DNA of 64,000 nucleotides from Apiotrichum sp. Y4204 (taxonomy: Eukaryota; Basidiomycota; Tremellomycetes; Trichosporonales; Trichosporonaceae). The notes under the pieces were generated by a model. The model did no database searches, was not told the DNA's origin, and was given only the letters and a program-made list of their open reading frames with translations. Positions within the stretch are counted from its first letter, which is position 1; each line of letters opens with the position of its first letter. Shown here piece by piece: positions 42,224 through 52,966 of the stretch. The translations under genes and the position numbers were made by a program. The stretch spans positions 682,001-746,000 of the forward strand of contig JAMYHL010000011.1 in the NCBI GenBank assembly GCA_025531455.1, read 5' to 3'.

Positions 42224-45160
42224 TTATTCAACGCGGAGAACGGTTCGTTCCCAGCCGGCGGTCAAAAGGAGGCGGGCCATATCTTCGTTCTTGGCGCGCT
42301 GGCAGATTGAGCAGTGGCACTCGCGGAGCGGGCCGCGGGCGGCCCACCACATGTCGGTTATCAAGGTGTTGGCGTGCGGGCCGAGCTCACTCGCTGGTGC
42401 AGGGACGAAGGGCGGGCCGTAATCAAACTCTACGTCCGAACCACTGTCAGACTCAAAGTCTGATTCGTACACAGCATCGTCCGCAAGTTGTTTAGGTGCC
42501 GACGATCGGCTCGACACGGTAACCGACTCAGCTTCGGACGTGGCAGATGAGGTTCTGCTCGGTAAACGCGGCACGGCCGTGGTCGTTTCCTTCGCAGCGG
42601 GAACTTTATCCGCCGACTCGATCCGCTGATCCTCCTCCACGGTCTCAATGTCAGGCCTCTCGCCAGCTTCGGTGGGGTCCGAGCCAGCCAGCGTTGCCGA
42701 GCCATCGCTGGACGAGGAGCGCGAGTTTCTGCGCCGAGCCGGGCGCTGAGAGTCGTTGTCGTCCGCATGCTTGCGTTTACCGAGTGACGACGTTGGCGAG
42801 CTGGGGTCCGCAACAGGAGCGGGCTCGACTCCATGCTCCTCCTCAGCGGCGAGCTGTATGGTGCCAGGCATCAGTGCTGGGCTGTCGTCTGGCGTTACCA
42901 GCGCAGTGTTGACGGTGTCTCCGCTGCTGGAGTTTGACGCTTGGCCAGAACCAAGTCGAGGCCGCAGCAGCCTGTCTGAATCACCGTTCACCTTGTCTTC
43001 CTCCTCAGACTGCTTGCGCTTGCCGAGAGGCGGGGACGATGGGGTTGTCGGATCGGTGGCTGGATGAGCGTCCGAGTTCTTGTCAGAATGGCCTTCCTCG
43101 TCCTCCCATTCGTCCTTTTCCTCGTCGCACGAGTCCCAGCCCTCCTTGATCGTAAAGTGATTCTGCACGGGCGTATCGTCATCAACGAGTTCAACGCGAG
43201 GGGACTTGACCTCGTCATCAGAGATCACAGTGTCACCTCCGGCTTCCGAAGGCGGGTTGCTGTGATGAGAGTTGTTGACGTCGTACTCCTCTTCCTCCTC
43301 TCCCTCCTCACCCTTCTCCGTCGCGACCAGTTCTGGCAAATTGTTGGCCAGGTGTTGACGATGCAGTGCCAAGCGTCCCTCGATCCAAGCTGGCTTGTTC
43401 TGCATGAGATACAGCAATTGCGACATCCCAAGTGAGGCACAATACAGCTCCGCCTGTACTGGCCCCTTTGTGGTACGGTATAACTCGACGATTTCGGCAA
43501 GCGGAACCTCCAAACGCCGTTGAAAAATCGATTTGAATTGGTCATTAAATTGCACAAGTAGTGCTGGAGGCGGGAGGAAGAAACCGCTGTCGGTGCCATC
43601 AGGATTTAATCCAGGAGGCCGGAATCGTCCAAGATGCCGGTGGAGCATTCCGGGAGAATGAGCACTGTTCGAAGCAGGGCGGCGCGCATGCAAAGCCAGC
43701 TGATGGAATGGAGTATGGACGACCGCCGTGGGAGTGCAATACTGGCGGACTTCGTCGACAGGCAAGACCCAGTACCCAAAGAAGAACCGGGTGCTTGCCC
43801 AATGCTCGATACACAAGTCGACCACTTTATCGCGGATGAAGGACATGAGAAGTGGATTGCGGTATTGAGTTCGGATCATGTCATTCGCGCAGTCTCCCTC
43901 GGTGTACTGGTGTGTCGCGATCTGGTGGTGCCACTGGCGCAAAAGCGTGCGCAGGTCCGGGACATCCTCATCGGAGAGCTCCTCGTCCCAGAGGTTTCCA
44001 ACAAGGTTGTCATATTGGTCGAACTCGTTACCGGAGAGAGTAAATGGATGATTCCGGAACATTTGGACCTTGAGTCGCATCAGGAAGAGATGCAGTCTGA
44101 ATGCTGGCTCCTGCAACTCGTTCCACCGCGTGTTGAACAGAAGAAACATATCTTCCACGGCGCGCTCGGCCATATCCTTGACAGTCGCTGTGCCAAAATT
44201 CACGTACTCCCACCAAGAAGGGCTCTCGACCCAAGGCGCGGTGATACCGTGGGTAATAGGAGACTCGCGGGCACAGATCGTGAGCTCCGTTTGGATGGCA
44301 GCGCTGAATGCTGCCTCTCGGCAAAACCTGCAGACCAGCTCAAACACTGAACCAACGCGTTCTTGGTTCATGAAGACGTCCTTTTCCTTGAGTATGAGTC
44401 GAATATCGTCACGGCCCTCGTTCCACCGGAGGCAAGAGGTACAGTAGGAGTGTTGATGGGTTTCGCACGTTGGCAGTCGGCCGAGTGCCGAGGTGTACAT
44501 GGCGGCGCCGCGGTGTGCGGCGCTGACGAAATTGGTGGTGTTGAACAGCTTACACGGAATGCACACGATGGCCGTATGTATCTGGGCATTCTTGAAGGGT
44601 GACAGGTGTTTGGGTAACCTGGTGTCGTCGACATCTGGACGCATCATCCTCAAGTATTTCATCCAAAAGGGGTGCGAGTTGACTAACCGTCAGTTATGCT
44701 TGCACACGGATCAATTATGATACTCACTGGCAGCCGCCCATCCGTTGGACACTTCGCGCATCCGAGACAGGTGTCCGCGTTGGGTGATAGCCTGGACGAC
44801 CGGCATGCGATTGGCAGGGATACGGAGCGGCTCCACCTCGAGCATGTCGCATGATACCGTGAGGATACGGCTGTGCTGAGTCAGTCCACACTGAAGCCTG
44901 AAGTCAATCTTGACAACTTACTTTATCAGTTCCGCAGGGAGATTGCCCCAGCCATACTGTCCCTTGTTTGGACGCGCTTTTGAGCTCTTGTTGACTACGT
45001 TGTTCTCATGTCGCCGCATCCACGTTCCGTCGTTGTCTGTACCGTTTTCAGCATCACCGTTTGACGCGTCGTTTGACGGCGTTGTGTCAAGTGCGGTGAC
45101 TTGCGGTGCAGCCACTTGCGGACGCGGCGCCTCGAAGCCAGGGCTGGGGGGCGGAGACAT
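42224..45160 (-). CDS. F-box-like protein with Cys/His cluster, function unknown
   Basis: Three exons, 45160-44922, 44870-44728 and 44682-42224, give 946 aa. Residues 70-135 resemble an F-box: WGNLPAELINRIL, then MREVSNGWAAAINSHPFWM. Next is a Cys/His pattern: C168-x2-C171, C200-x2-H203-x-H205-x2-C208-x2-C211, C245-x2-C248, which could hold one or two zinc ions. A helical middle follows (to about residue 560). Then comes a long acidic, Ser-rich, disordered stretch with three repeats of the SLGKRK / PLGKRK type. At the extreme C-terminus is ECHCSICQRAK (Cys 916, 918, 921). If the F-box is real, the protein could be an SCF substrate receptor. I do not recognise a named family. Confidence 0.8.
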
Positions 45161-47111
45161 GGCAGAGTGACTATTGTCCTGAAGTCGCGCAACGACAACT
45201 GTGGGGTGATGGGCTGAGCCCGTGCCTGCAATTCGCGTCGGCGACGCCGCCGAGGATAAGAACACGAGCGGCCGTGTGTTTGCTACGAGTGCGATGACGC
45301 GCGAGGGAAGGGACGAGGGGTGGTTGTACTAGACGACGCAAAGGGCAGCGCCGATGATGGACGGATGAAAGGATTGCGAGTGGCGGCGATAAAGTGCGCA
45401 GGAGAGATAGCGGGCAGAATTAATGCAGTTGACACCGTGTGCGCCGTGTGTGTGTGTAGGGTACGTGGTGATAGGCAGACAGCGGCGGGGTTCAGTGCCG
45501 ACGGGGAACCAACTGAGAGGAAGGGAATCTAGGGAAGCGGCGTGTGTGGATCGGTGGGGAAGAGCTGTGTCTGTGCGACCGATGGGCAGGCCTGCAGGTG
45601 TGAAAGAGGTGCGAAGCGTGGATCGACCCGGATGGGAAAGAGGGCAGTCGCCAGATAGGACCCGCCGCAATGAGACCGAGTGCGGAGACGAACACAGGAG
45701 CTGAGATGAAAGAGACGGATGACGGGCAGAACACCTTCGCCGAGGAGTGCGACAGAACGCGTGCGAACTGCCTGCGCACACGCACGCACGCTCTCACACG
45801 CACACAAATGCAGACCCAACTGGTGCAACGGAGTCGAATCTTCCGGCCCGCTGCCGCGCAAAACGTGGGACAGTGTCGGTGGGGGCGAAGTGTGGTCTCA
45901 GCAACAAGGGTAGTGTAGAGCGAGCTGCCACGTCCTGTGCTTTTTGTTCGTTTTGAAGTGTTGTGTGGATGATATCGCACTGGGAGACAGTGGAAGAGAC
46001 TGCGAGAAACGCCAAGCGTTGCTAGAGAGGCGCGAGGATGGTGCGACGCGACCCGGGGAGGGAGAGGGCGGGTACGCGGCGTTGTGATTTCACTATGCGG
46101 TGACGCGAAGTGTGCTTGTGCAGGGAGGTGACGGAGATGGAGAATGGGGGTAGGGGCCAAAGGGTGGGTTCTGGACGCGCCGCGAAGGGAACAGCACCGG
46201 ATGTGCTATCGTCAGCGACCAAAGGGGCCAAGGGGTGGAGGAATGGAACGGAGTGGAATGGGACTGGGGGACAGGGAGGAAGAGGGATGAGGAGATGACT
46301 GTGTGATGCACAAAGGCAAGACGAGCAAGGATGAGAGAGAGCGACTGCGCACTGTAGGTTGCAGGGAGAGGGAAGACAATGTCTGGCAGCTGGCCGCTGG
46401 CAATAGGGGACACCGTTATCTGCAAGGACATAGAAATGAGTCATCTGCACACTACTACTATGGTAGTCCTCCCATTGTATCATTTGTGTGTGCTGCATCA
46501 GGATCACAATATCACAATCAGTCGCCGCAGCCAGGTCACGGGACTTGTGTCACTTCTGCTCTGGTGCCCTAAAAGACCCCCTAGGCCGTTGGTCTCATTT
46601 TGAGCTCATTATTTATTATTGTGTTTTGATATTTGCCACCCACACAACGCACAGCGGCAACGGACAATCCATCCTTCTCCAAAAGCGGACAGATCTCTCC
46701 ACAATCAGCGTTCGAGGCCCCAGACAGGCGGAGGCCGGAGGACACCGTCAACCACCGTCATCGTCATATGCACTGCACTTCCGCAGCAGCACGCCTATTT
46801 AGATTCCACTGTGAGATCATGAGATTAGGTAACAAAAGATTACCCCCACCGCTCGAGCTTCACTTCCTCTTTTGGCAATTCTCTGCACCTTCGATTCCCA
46901 TCCCTCCACTTTCGCGTTCCGTTTTGCTTTTTCCTGGCATTCCTGGCCTCCTGGGTTGCTCCACTTTCGTCAACCGTCGTCATCCGACATTTAGCTCCAT
47001 CGCCATCTCGTTTCCCTTCCATCTATTCTGTCCTCACCGTCTTGTCTTCTCGTCTTAATATTACTCTTCTCTCTTCGCCTTCTCTTCCCCACTACATTCA
47101 CTCTTGTCGCC
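45161..47111. other. divergent intergenic region, F-box-like gene / CHCHD5-like gene
   Basis: Nearly 2 kb with no gene. The first 1.2 kb read from the minus strand is C/T-rich with CA runs and gives long composition-driven frames (for example 45492-46160 on -), which I reject. The AT-richer section at 46600-46640 and the pyrimidine-rich 46860-47111 form the + strand promoter and leader. Confidence 0.5.
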
Positions 47112-47680
47112 ATGGATCTCTCCTTCAACATGGTTGCGTCCAGTGAGCTCCAACCGGCGATCTGACGGTCATCTCCACAACTACTGACTGTTCCTCCAGA
47201 GTGCGCCGACCAGATGGCAGCTTACCAGAAGGTGTGTTCGAAGCTCTAGTTATGTCTTGCTCCTGGTTATCATCTTCACTTCTATTGTTTCCACTCATCC
47301 TTTTACGCGCATTATTTCTTACAACCACTTGTAATCTGGTTACTGATGTCTAGTGTGTCCTCGCGAACCAGGACGGCGACTGGGGAACTGCCTGCCGCAA
47401 GGAGGCGGTTGCCGTTACGGAGTGTGCCGACGCAAGGTGAGAAGCCGAAGCTCGAACTTCACTTCCAGAGCACGTCGCAGCTGCTAACATCAGCGTTCCG
47501 CATCTTGCCGACTTGAAGCGCACATGTGCGAACCAGATCCACGCGTACCGCTCTTGCCTCGATGCCAACGGCTCTCAATCTGATGAGGTCCTGCGGGAAA
47601 AGTGTGGTGAGAGCCTCAAGGCGCTGTGGAATTGCACGGAGAAGCGTAGGGGAGAGCTGGAGAAGGCGGAATCGAAGTGA
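47112..47680 (+). CDS. MIX14: four-CX9C mitochondrial protein (CHCHD5/Mix14 type)
   Basis: Exons 47112-47142, 47200-47231, 47354-47436 and 47494-47680 give 110 aa. Eight cysteines form four CX9C motifs: C12/C22, C35/C45, C60/C70 and C86/C96. Two CHCH hairpins in a row, with this length and spacing, fit CHCHD5 and yeast Mix14/Mic14. NDUFA8 has a similar cysteine layout but is longer. Family knowledge: such proteins are imported into the mitochondrial intermembrane space and oxidised by Mia40, with no cleaved presequence; none is seen here. Each CX9C except the third and fourth is split from its neighbour by an intron. Intron 2 (122 nt) is the longest of the gene. Confidence 0.88.
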
Positions 47681-48506
47681 AGGCAGAGACCAAAACAATG
47701 GGCTCGAAGCTCATGACCACGGCACTCGGGAATCCCAACCTGTCGACCTAAGCTTATACGGCTGGCAGAAGCAACAGATCTGCGGTGTATCGCCATGTCC
47801 CTCTTGACCTGCCTGCAATGTATACTACCTAGACGCTACCAAGCAAACCTGCAAGATTTCTCACCAATGACGCAACAACGATCAGACGAAGAGCATCAAT
47901 GCTGGACAGCACAAGGTGTCACTCCGCTCGGGATCGTGAGCAACTTGAATCTGAAGTGTCAGGACGCTGTTGGGGACTTTCTGCACTTGCAAGTGAAGGG
48001 ATAGACAGAAGAGTGGCCAATGAAGGGCCTTGCGGAAGGTGACGCCGGATGACTGTCCTTGTGCAGTTTGCACTATACTTGTCGTGTTTCCCCAAAGAAG
48101 CCAGCCGCAGGATTTGGTCCAACGTATCCATCAATACTGAAGCTTCGCTCCGTTATCCTTACCCTTCCCACTTCGTTGCATGGACTCGCCGCGCGTTGTA
48201 TTTGCGTATCTCCATTGTCTTCGACCTTGGGCACTGAGCTGCCGTTGCGCTGCCAAGTGCGCCTGTTGTGCGCAGTGTACGCCCTGTGAATCGCTCTCAT
48301 CGGCAGGGCCTGACGCACGAGCCACACACAGACCACACAGACCACCCACATCATACTACTTATACCGGCGGCAACCCTCGTCCACACACACAACCCACAC
48401 TATCACTCTCATGATCGCACTTCCTCCCATCAATCGGGACACAACTCTTCTTCTCCATCGTCTTCCACTCCCTTTCCCACTCTTTCTCCCATCCCTACCA
48501 TCGAAA
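47681..48506. other. intergenic, co-directional
   Basis: 826 bp. It holds the 3' flank of the CX9C gene and the 5' region of the next gene, with a CA/CT-rich leader at 48310-48506. An in-frame upstream ATG at 48411 would add 32 residues to the next protein. Confidence 0.45.
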
Positions 48507-49379
48507 ATGTGTCTTCCGTCACTTGAATCACTTGACGACCCCGACTTTAACCAGAAATGCAAAAATTACATGAAGCGCGCGGGCGTATATACGCTCGACA
48601 GTGGTAAAACGGACCTCATGATTGAGTACGCACGCCACCCTTCACGCTCGTTAACACACAGGGTCCAGGGCTGCTCGGGTCGGTTTATCCACGTGCCCAT
48701 GCTCGATGTCGTGCACACCGACAATCCCGATGCCTTCGAGTATACGCTAACCGCATGTCACAAGTGCACGCGGGAAGTGTGCCCTCTTAAGGGCCCTGGC
48801 GTGTCGATCGCGAGAGCAACAACAAGCGCCTAACGGAGGCAGGGTACGTTCTGTGACTCCTGGCCCGAAGCTGGAAGGGCACTGACAGTGTGCCAGAGAG
48901 ACAGATGAAGAGGGGACGTTGCTCTGCCAGGAACGGTTTGCAATCAAGAGGAACCCCCTGCGCATGAGCCGCGAATCTGAGAACGACGAATCCAACGCAA
49001 AGGTGGGGACGGCGATGGCCTCAGCCACTCCGGGGTCCAAGCGGTATGTACAGTATTCTCCCAGGAAAACACTGACCGCAGTGGGCGCGAAGATGACGAG
49101 CCTGACGTCTGGCGCGCCTTCGAGAAGGAATACCTCTCCATGGGCGACCTTTACCAGGAGCGTCGTGCCCTCAAGAGATCCCTGGCGGTTGCGAAGTCAG
49201 ATTACGCGGTTTACGAGGGCGACGTGACTCAGGCATACGAGGAACTCACGCGTGCACGGGACCGCCACGTCGCGGCTGTCAAGAAGCGTGACGATGCGCT
49301 CGAGGTCAAGAAGGAGATCGAGGCGAAGCTGGTGCTCCTCACCGAGAGGGCTGCGAAGCGTCTCAAGAAAAGCGAATAG
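48507..49379 (+). CDS. unrecognised small protein with C-terminal coiled coil
   Basis: My model has five exons: 48507-48625, 48662-48776, 48815-48843, 48897-49043 and 49082-49379, giving 235 aa. The frame closes, but the small third exon and its flanking splice sites are tentative. The N-terminal part has GCSGRFIHVPMLDV and a TACHKC motif (CxxC). The C-terminal 80 residues form a long charged coiled coil (YQERRALKRSLAVAKSDY, then RHVAAVKKRDDALEVKKE) ending in KRLKKSE. Intron 1 is 36 nt, divisible by three and free of stops, so retention would insert 12 residues. No family recognised. It could be lineage-specific; a nuclear or cytoplasmic scaffold is possible. Confidence 0.65.
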
Positions 49380-50334
49380 GTGTCAACAGCTGTGTGTTTT
49401 GAGAGTCCCGTCGCGTCATGTGTCTTTTCCATCGAGTTCCCTGTTATGTGTCACCTTTGTACATGCCACCCATGTTCATGTACTGTACACACCCATCTCC
49501 TTCCTATTCGAAGTGCATCCTCCAGTCTTGACGAAGATTCAGTCTATGTCATGACCTCGCCTGTCATGCTAATTGTGAGTGGTTCTCTCGTGGTCTGCAG
49601 AGTCAACCTCGGCCTCTTCCGTATGTACCGCGCGCTCATCCCATGTCCCAGCAACCACAGCTGACTCAACACCACCCCGTAATCGATCATTCCCCTAGCG
49701 CCCGCGGCGTCCTCCACCTGCGCCCCGGAAGCGTATTGTGGAGGCGTGAAGTGTCCTGCGGAGCTGGCGTAATAGGCCCTATGCCCTCTGATATGCTTGA
49801 AATGGCTACTGAAACGACATTCTGACGATAACTCACGGATGAGCCCACCGCATCTGACGTACGACTGTGCAGCGGTGTGGCAACGTCCCTACGCTGATCT
49901 TTTTTGGTTCTCGAAACGAGGTAACAAGATGGGGAATAACGAACACAGCTGACAGAGTCAATTGTGTGTATCGAAAGGTGTTGCTAAACATGACGGCAAT
50001 CACACAGCGAATTCTGTAGCGCGGGGACACGGCGATGTTTACACACATGTTGTGAAACATTTCAGTGTTCTCTGAGGTGGAGTCTGATACTCTGGGGTAT
50101 TCTGAGTAATGCTTCAGCTGCGGCGTGTTCAGTATTCGCACTGCCATCAAGTCAGAACTTTGGTACGCTGTACTGGGCTCGGGTCCTCAGAGTCTCGGAG
50201 GAATGCTTGCAGTCATGCTTTTACTTGTTACATGTGTCATAAAGGCACGCACCAGCCTGCTAATCTACAGGGCGTCTATGGGTCCCGTTCGCGACGCCTG
50301 CGCCGCGGTGACTCTATCCTCTAGGGAGAGTGAT
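49380..50334. other. convergent intergenic region
   Basis: 955 bp between the coiled-coil gene and the secreted DPBB gene. It is lower in GC than its neighbours, and I see no gene. Confidence 0.45.
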
Positions 50335-50712
50335 TTAGTTGACGAACTCGAACTGGAGGGGGACACGGCCGCCGTCCTTGGAGCCGTAGAGCTGCTCGAA
50401 GAGGGTGGGGGAGAGGTCGAGCGAGCCCTCGAGGCACGAGGGGCAGAGGTCGACGATGGTCGCGTTGACAGTCTTGCTGGTCTTGGGGTCGGTGAGCTTG
50501 ACCGTCTTGCCGCAGTGGGCGCCGCCGTCCCACTGGACCTGGTTGAGGGCGACAACAGCCTCGTTGTCGTTGTTGGTGCCGCCGCACGCGCCGAGGCCGA
50601 CCGCGTAGTAGGTGGCCTGGTTGGGGGCGACGGTCGACTCCTGGCGGGCAGCGAGGGGGCCAGCGAGGGCGGTGGTAGCGGCGAGCGCGAGAGTGAGGGT
50701 GGAAGCGAGCAT
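50335..50712 (-). CDS. small secreted double-psi beta-barrel (expansin/barwin-like) protein
   Basis: An intronless 125-aa protein. A signal peptide is clear (LASTLTLALAATTALA). The remaining ~105 residues form one DPBB domain: NQATYYAVGLGACG, a central NEAVVALNQVQWDGG, HCGKTVKL, then IVDLCPSCLEGSLDLSP and LFEQLYG. Four Cys (43, 67, 90, 93) probably form two disulfides. The YY...G...C-G and D-L-C-P-x-C patterns match fungal RlpA-like/expansin-related proteins, which act at cell walls; some related fungal proteins inhibit proteases. There is no carbohydrate-binding module. A TATA box lies about 150 bp upstream, suggesting strong, regulated expression. Confidence 0.9.
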   Translation of the reverse strand: MLASTLTLALAATTALAGPLAARQESTVAPNQATYYAVGLGACGGTNNDNEAVVALNQVQWDGGAHCGKTVKLTDPKTSKTVNATIVDLCPSCLEGSLDLSPTLFEQLYGSKDGGRVPLQFEFVN

Positions 50713-50857
50713 TGTGGAAGTTTTGTTTGTTGGGAAAGGTTGGTTACAGAGAGAGAGTGAGGTTGGCTGCGTACAGAGGCTTCTACCGGAGAAGTGTAGT
50801 GGAGATGAGAGGCGAGGAGCTGTTGTTGATGGGGATAAAGAGCTCCATCCCGGCGTG

Positions 50858-50867
50858 TTTATATATC
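50858..50867 (-). promoter_or_regulatory. TATA box of the secreted DPBB gene
   Basis: GATATATAAA on the gene strand, 146-155 bp before the ATG. It is the clearest TATA box in the window. Confidence 0.65.
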
Positions 50868-51852
50868 GTTTTCTGGGTCAGACTCGTCAGTGAGAGGTGA
50901 AGGTGATGGTTAGTGGGGGATGGGTGAAAAAGCCATCACAAATCGAGCGCGAGCTGGGGCGGCCTTCTGCTCGCCCCCCGATTCATGATGGGCAATGCGC
51001 TGGGGAACGATGGGGAAAGAGAGGGGATGTGAAGATGTGAGTGGGATCGGGGGGTGGGAGGGGTGGGGCAAGATGGAGAATGCGGCGGAGATCGATGGAG
51101 GGGGTACTCGCATACAGGCGACGGGCGAGTACGGAGGGTGTAGGCGACGGCGCGGAGCGAGGATGGGAATCAAGGGATGATGTGGAATGGGGTGCACCGT
51201 GATCTCTCCGAGTCCAGACCCCCATGGCCTGAACGCCTGACCGCAGCCGCATATCCCGCGTGCATGTGTACAATCATGATCCATGATCCGTGATACCGTA
51301 CGTGATACATTAGCGGCTTCACATGGGAATCGGGCATTTCGTCGTCTCCTGACATGTCCTAGATCCCGATCCACAGCCAGCGCACATCTGGTTTATTTCC
51401 GGCGTGATGGGTGATTACGACGATGCAGAGATACAGGGGCTGGGCTCCAGCCGCGGTGTGCGATTGTGCAGAAGTGCTGCATGTCGTCCAAAGCAAGATC
51501 CCTCGGCGGATGGGATACGGATACTTTCGTGACTGTGAAGATTTTTTTGGTCCAGACAAGAATAGGTTTGCTCCTCGGGTCGATCTCACACCGGTGCTCA
51601 AAGTAGAGCAAGTAAGCATACACACAGCTTTGCGCCCTGCACCCCGCGCAACCTGAAACCCTCCAATGCCAATGTCTGGAACCTCTGCACTCAAATTGGA
51701 CTCCCGGATCACCCGGAAGGTCTCATGCTCGAGACCAGGCCGATCCCATTCTCGCAGTTGCAGCAAACCTGGGTGCACAATGCATGCAATATGGGGTAGT
51801 GACGCAACATGACCGACCGGGGCACCGGGGGAGCGGAAACTCGGCGGGCCTC

Positions 51853-51886
51853 GGTCCTTGGTCCTTGGTCCTTGGTCCTTGGTCCT
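51853..51886. repeat. 7-bp tandem repeat (GGTCCTT), nearly five copies
   Basis: Head-to-tail GGTCCTT units, the last lacking one base, in the gene-poor interval. Confidence 0.9.
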
Positions 51887-52942
51887 GGCCCTCGACCTGA
51901 CCCACGACAACGGCTCGATCAGTGCCCAGGCCGGGCGACGCAGCCTTACGCGACGGTAATACAGTTGTAATCGCGACATTACGGGCTGCATTCTGTACGA
52001 TTAGGCTGGGGGTCGTCCCCGAAAACTGCCCCCGCTCGGAGTCGGACCGTTTCGATCAAGTCGCGGCGTCGCAGCGGACTACGCAGTGCGCCATGTGCCG
52101 ACTGTGGCAAAATCTCGACCTCTGGACCCCGCGAGGTTGGAACATGTGCGACGCAGCAGCGTCATCTCACGTGCTGGGCCGAAAAGAGGACCTCGTTGAG
52201 CTGAGACTGGGGGGTGGGATGTCTCGCCTGCCGGCTGCGAGGTGTTCATGGTGTGCGTGCATAGTGCGTGCATATGCAAACTGCAAGCGAACAGCAAGCG
52301 GACCCGCACTCCTCGCGCAGCAGCAATTCGATCCTGACGGTAGCTCGTCACGAATAGCACCAGACCCGGAGGTCAGATAGATCAGTGTACGACGAAGAGT
52401 TCCCCCTGTCCTGTGCTGCTCTCGTCGCGTTCACGGCGGTGTAAAATCTGGCTACTGTATCTTGGAGCGTAAGGAGGGTGCCTTGAGTTTGTCACTATGG
52501 ATCTGTGGGTGCGGATGTACCATATGCGGAGAAAGTTTGGCGTGCACTGGAGCTGTGGAGCCACACCACACGCTCAACATGTCATGCTTGTATGCTTGCA
52601 TGCTTGTCCACATGTGAGCTTGAGCCTGCCGCATGCATCACTCTCAACAAGCACCAGTACAAGACACTCGTTATTGACAACGCGAAGGTGGTTCAAGATG
52701 CGCAGCGCGCAGAACCCTCCGCCACACGACCAAGCGTGCGTGCATGCCTGTATACAATACGCTATATGCCTGCACCATCCTCAAATAACCGTGATACCCC
52801 ACAAGCATCCAACCCTCGGCGAACAATACCCTGACCGCAGCCCCGGGATCAACTCCGCACCACCCCGACTTGCGACTCGCAACTGCGACTTTGTGGAGTG
52901 CGACGACAGCTGCGATAACTATGATAAAAGATATAACCGATA

Positions 52943-52966
52943 GCCCATGGCCCATGGCCCATGGTG
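52943..52966. repeat. short CCCATGG tandem repeat
   Basis: Three CCCATGG units, each containing the palindrome CCATGG. Confidence 0.8.

Noticed and set aside
45820..45850. tRNA T-arm-like hairpin (CGGAG/TTCCG around TCGAATC)
   Set aside because: The loop does not start TTC, and no matching acceptor stem or A box was found 5'.
45492..46160. 222-codon minus-strand frame upstream of the F-box-like gene
   Set aside because: Composed of CA/CT-rich leader DNA; no similarity and no splice logic.
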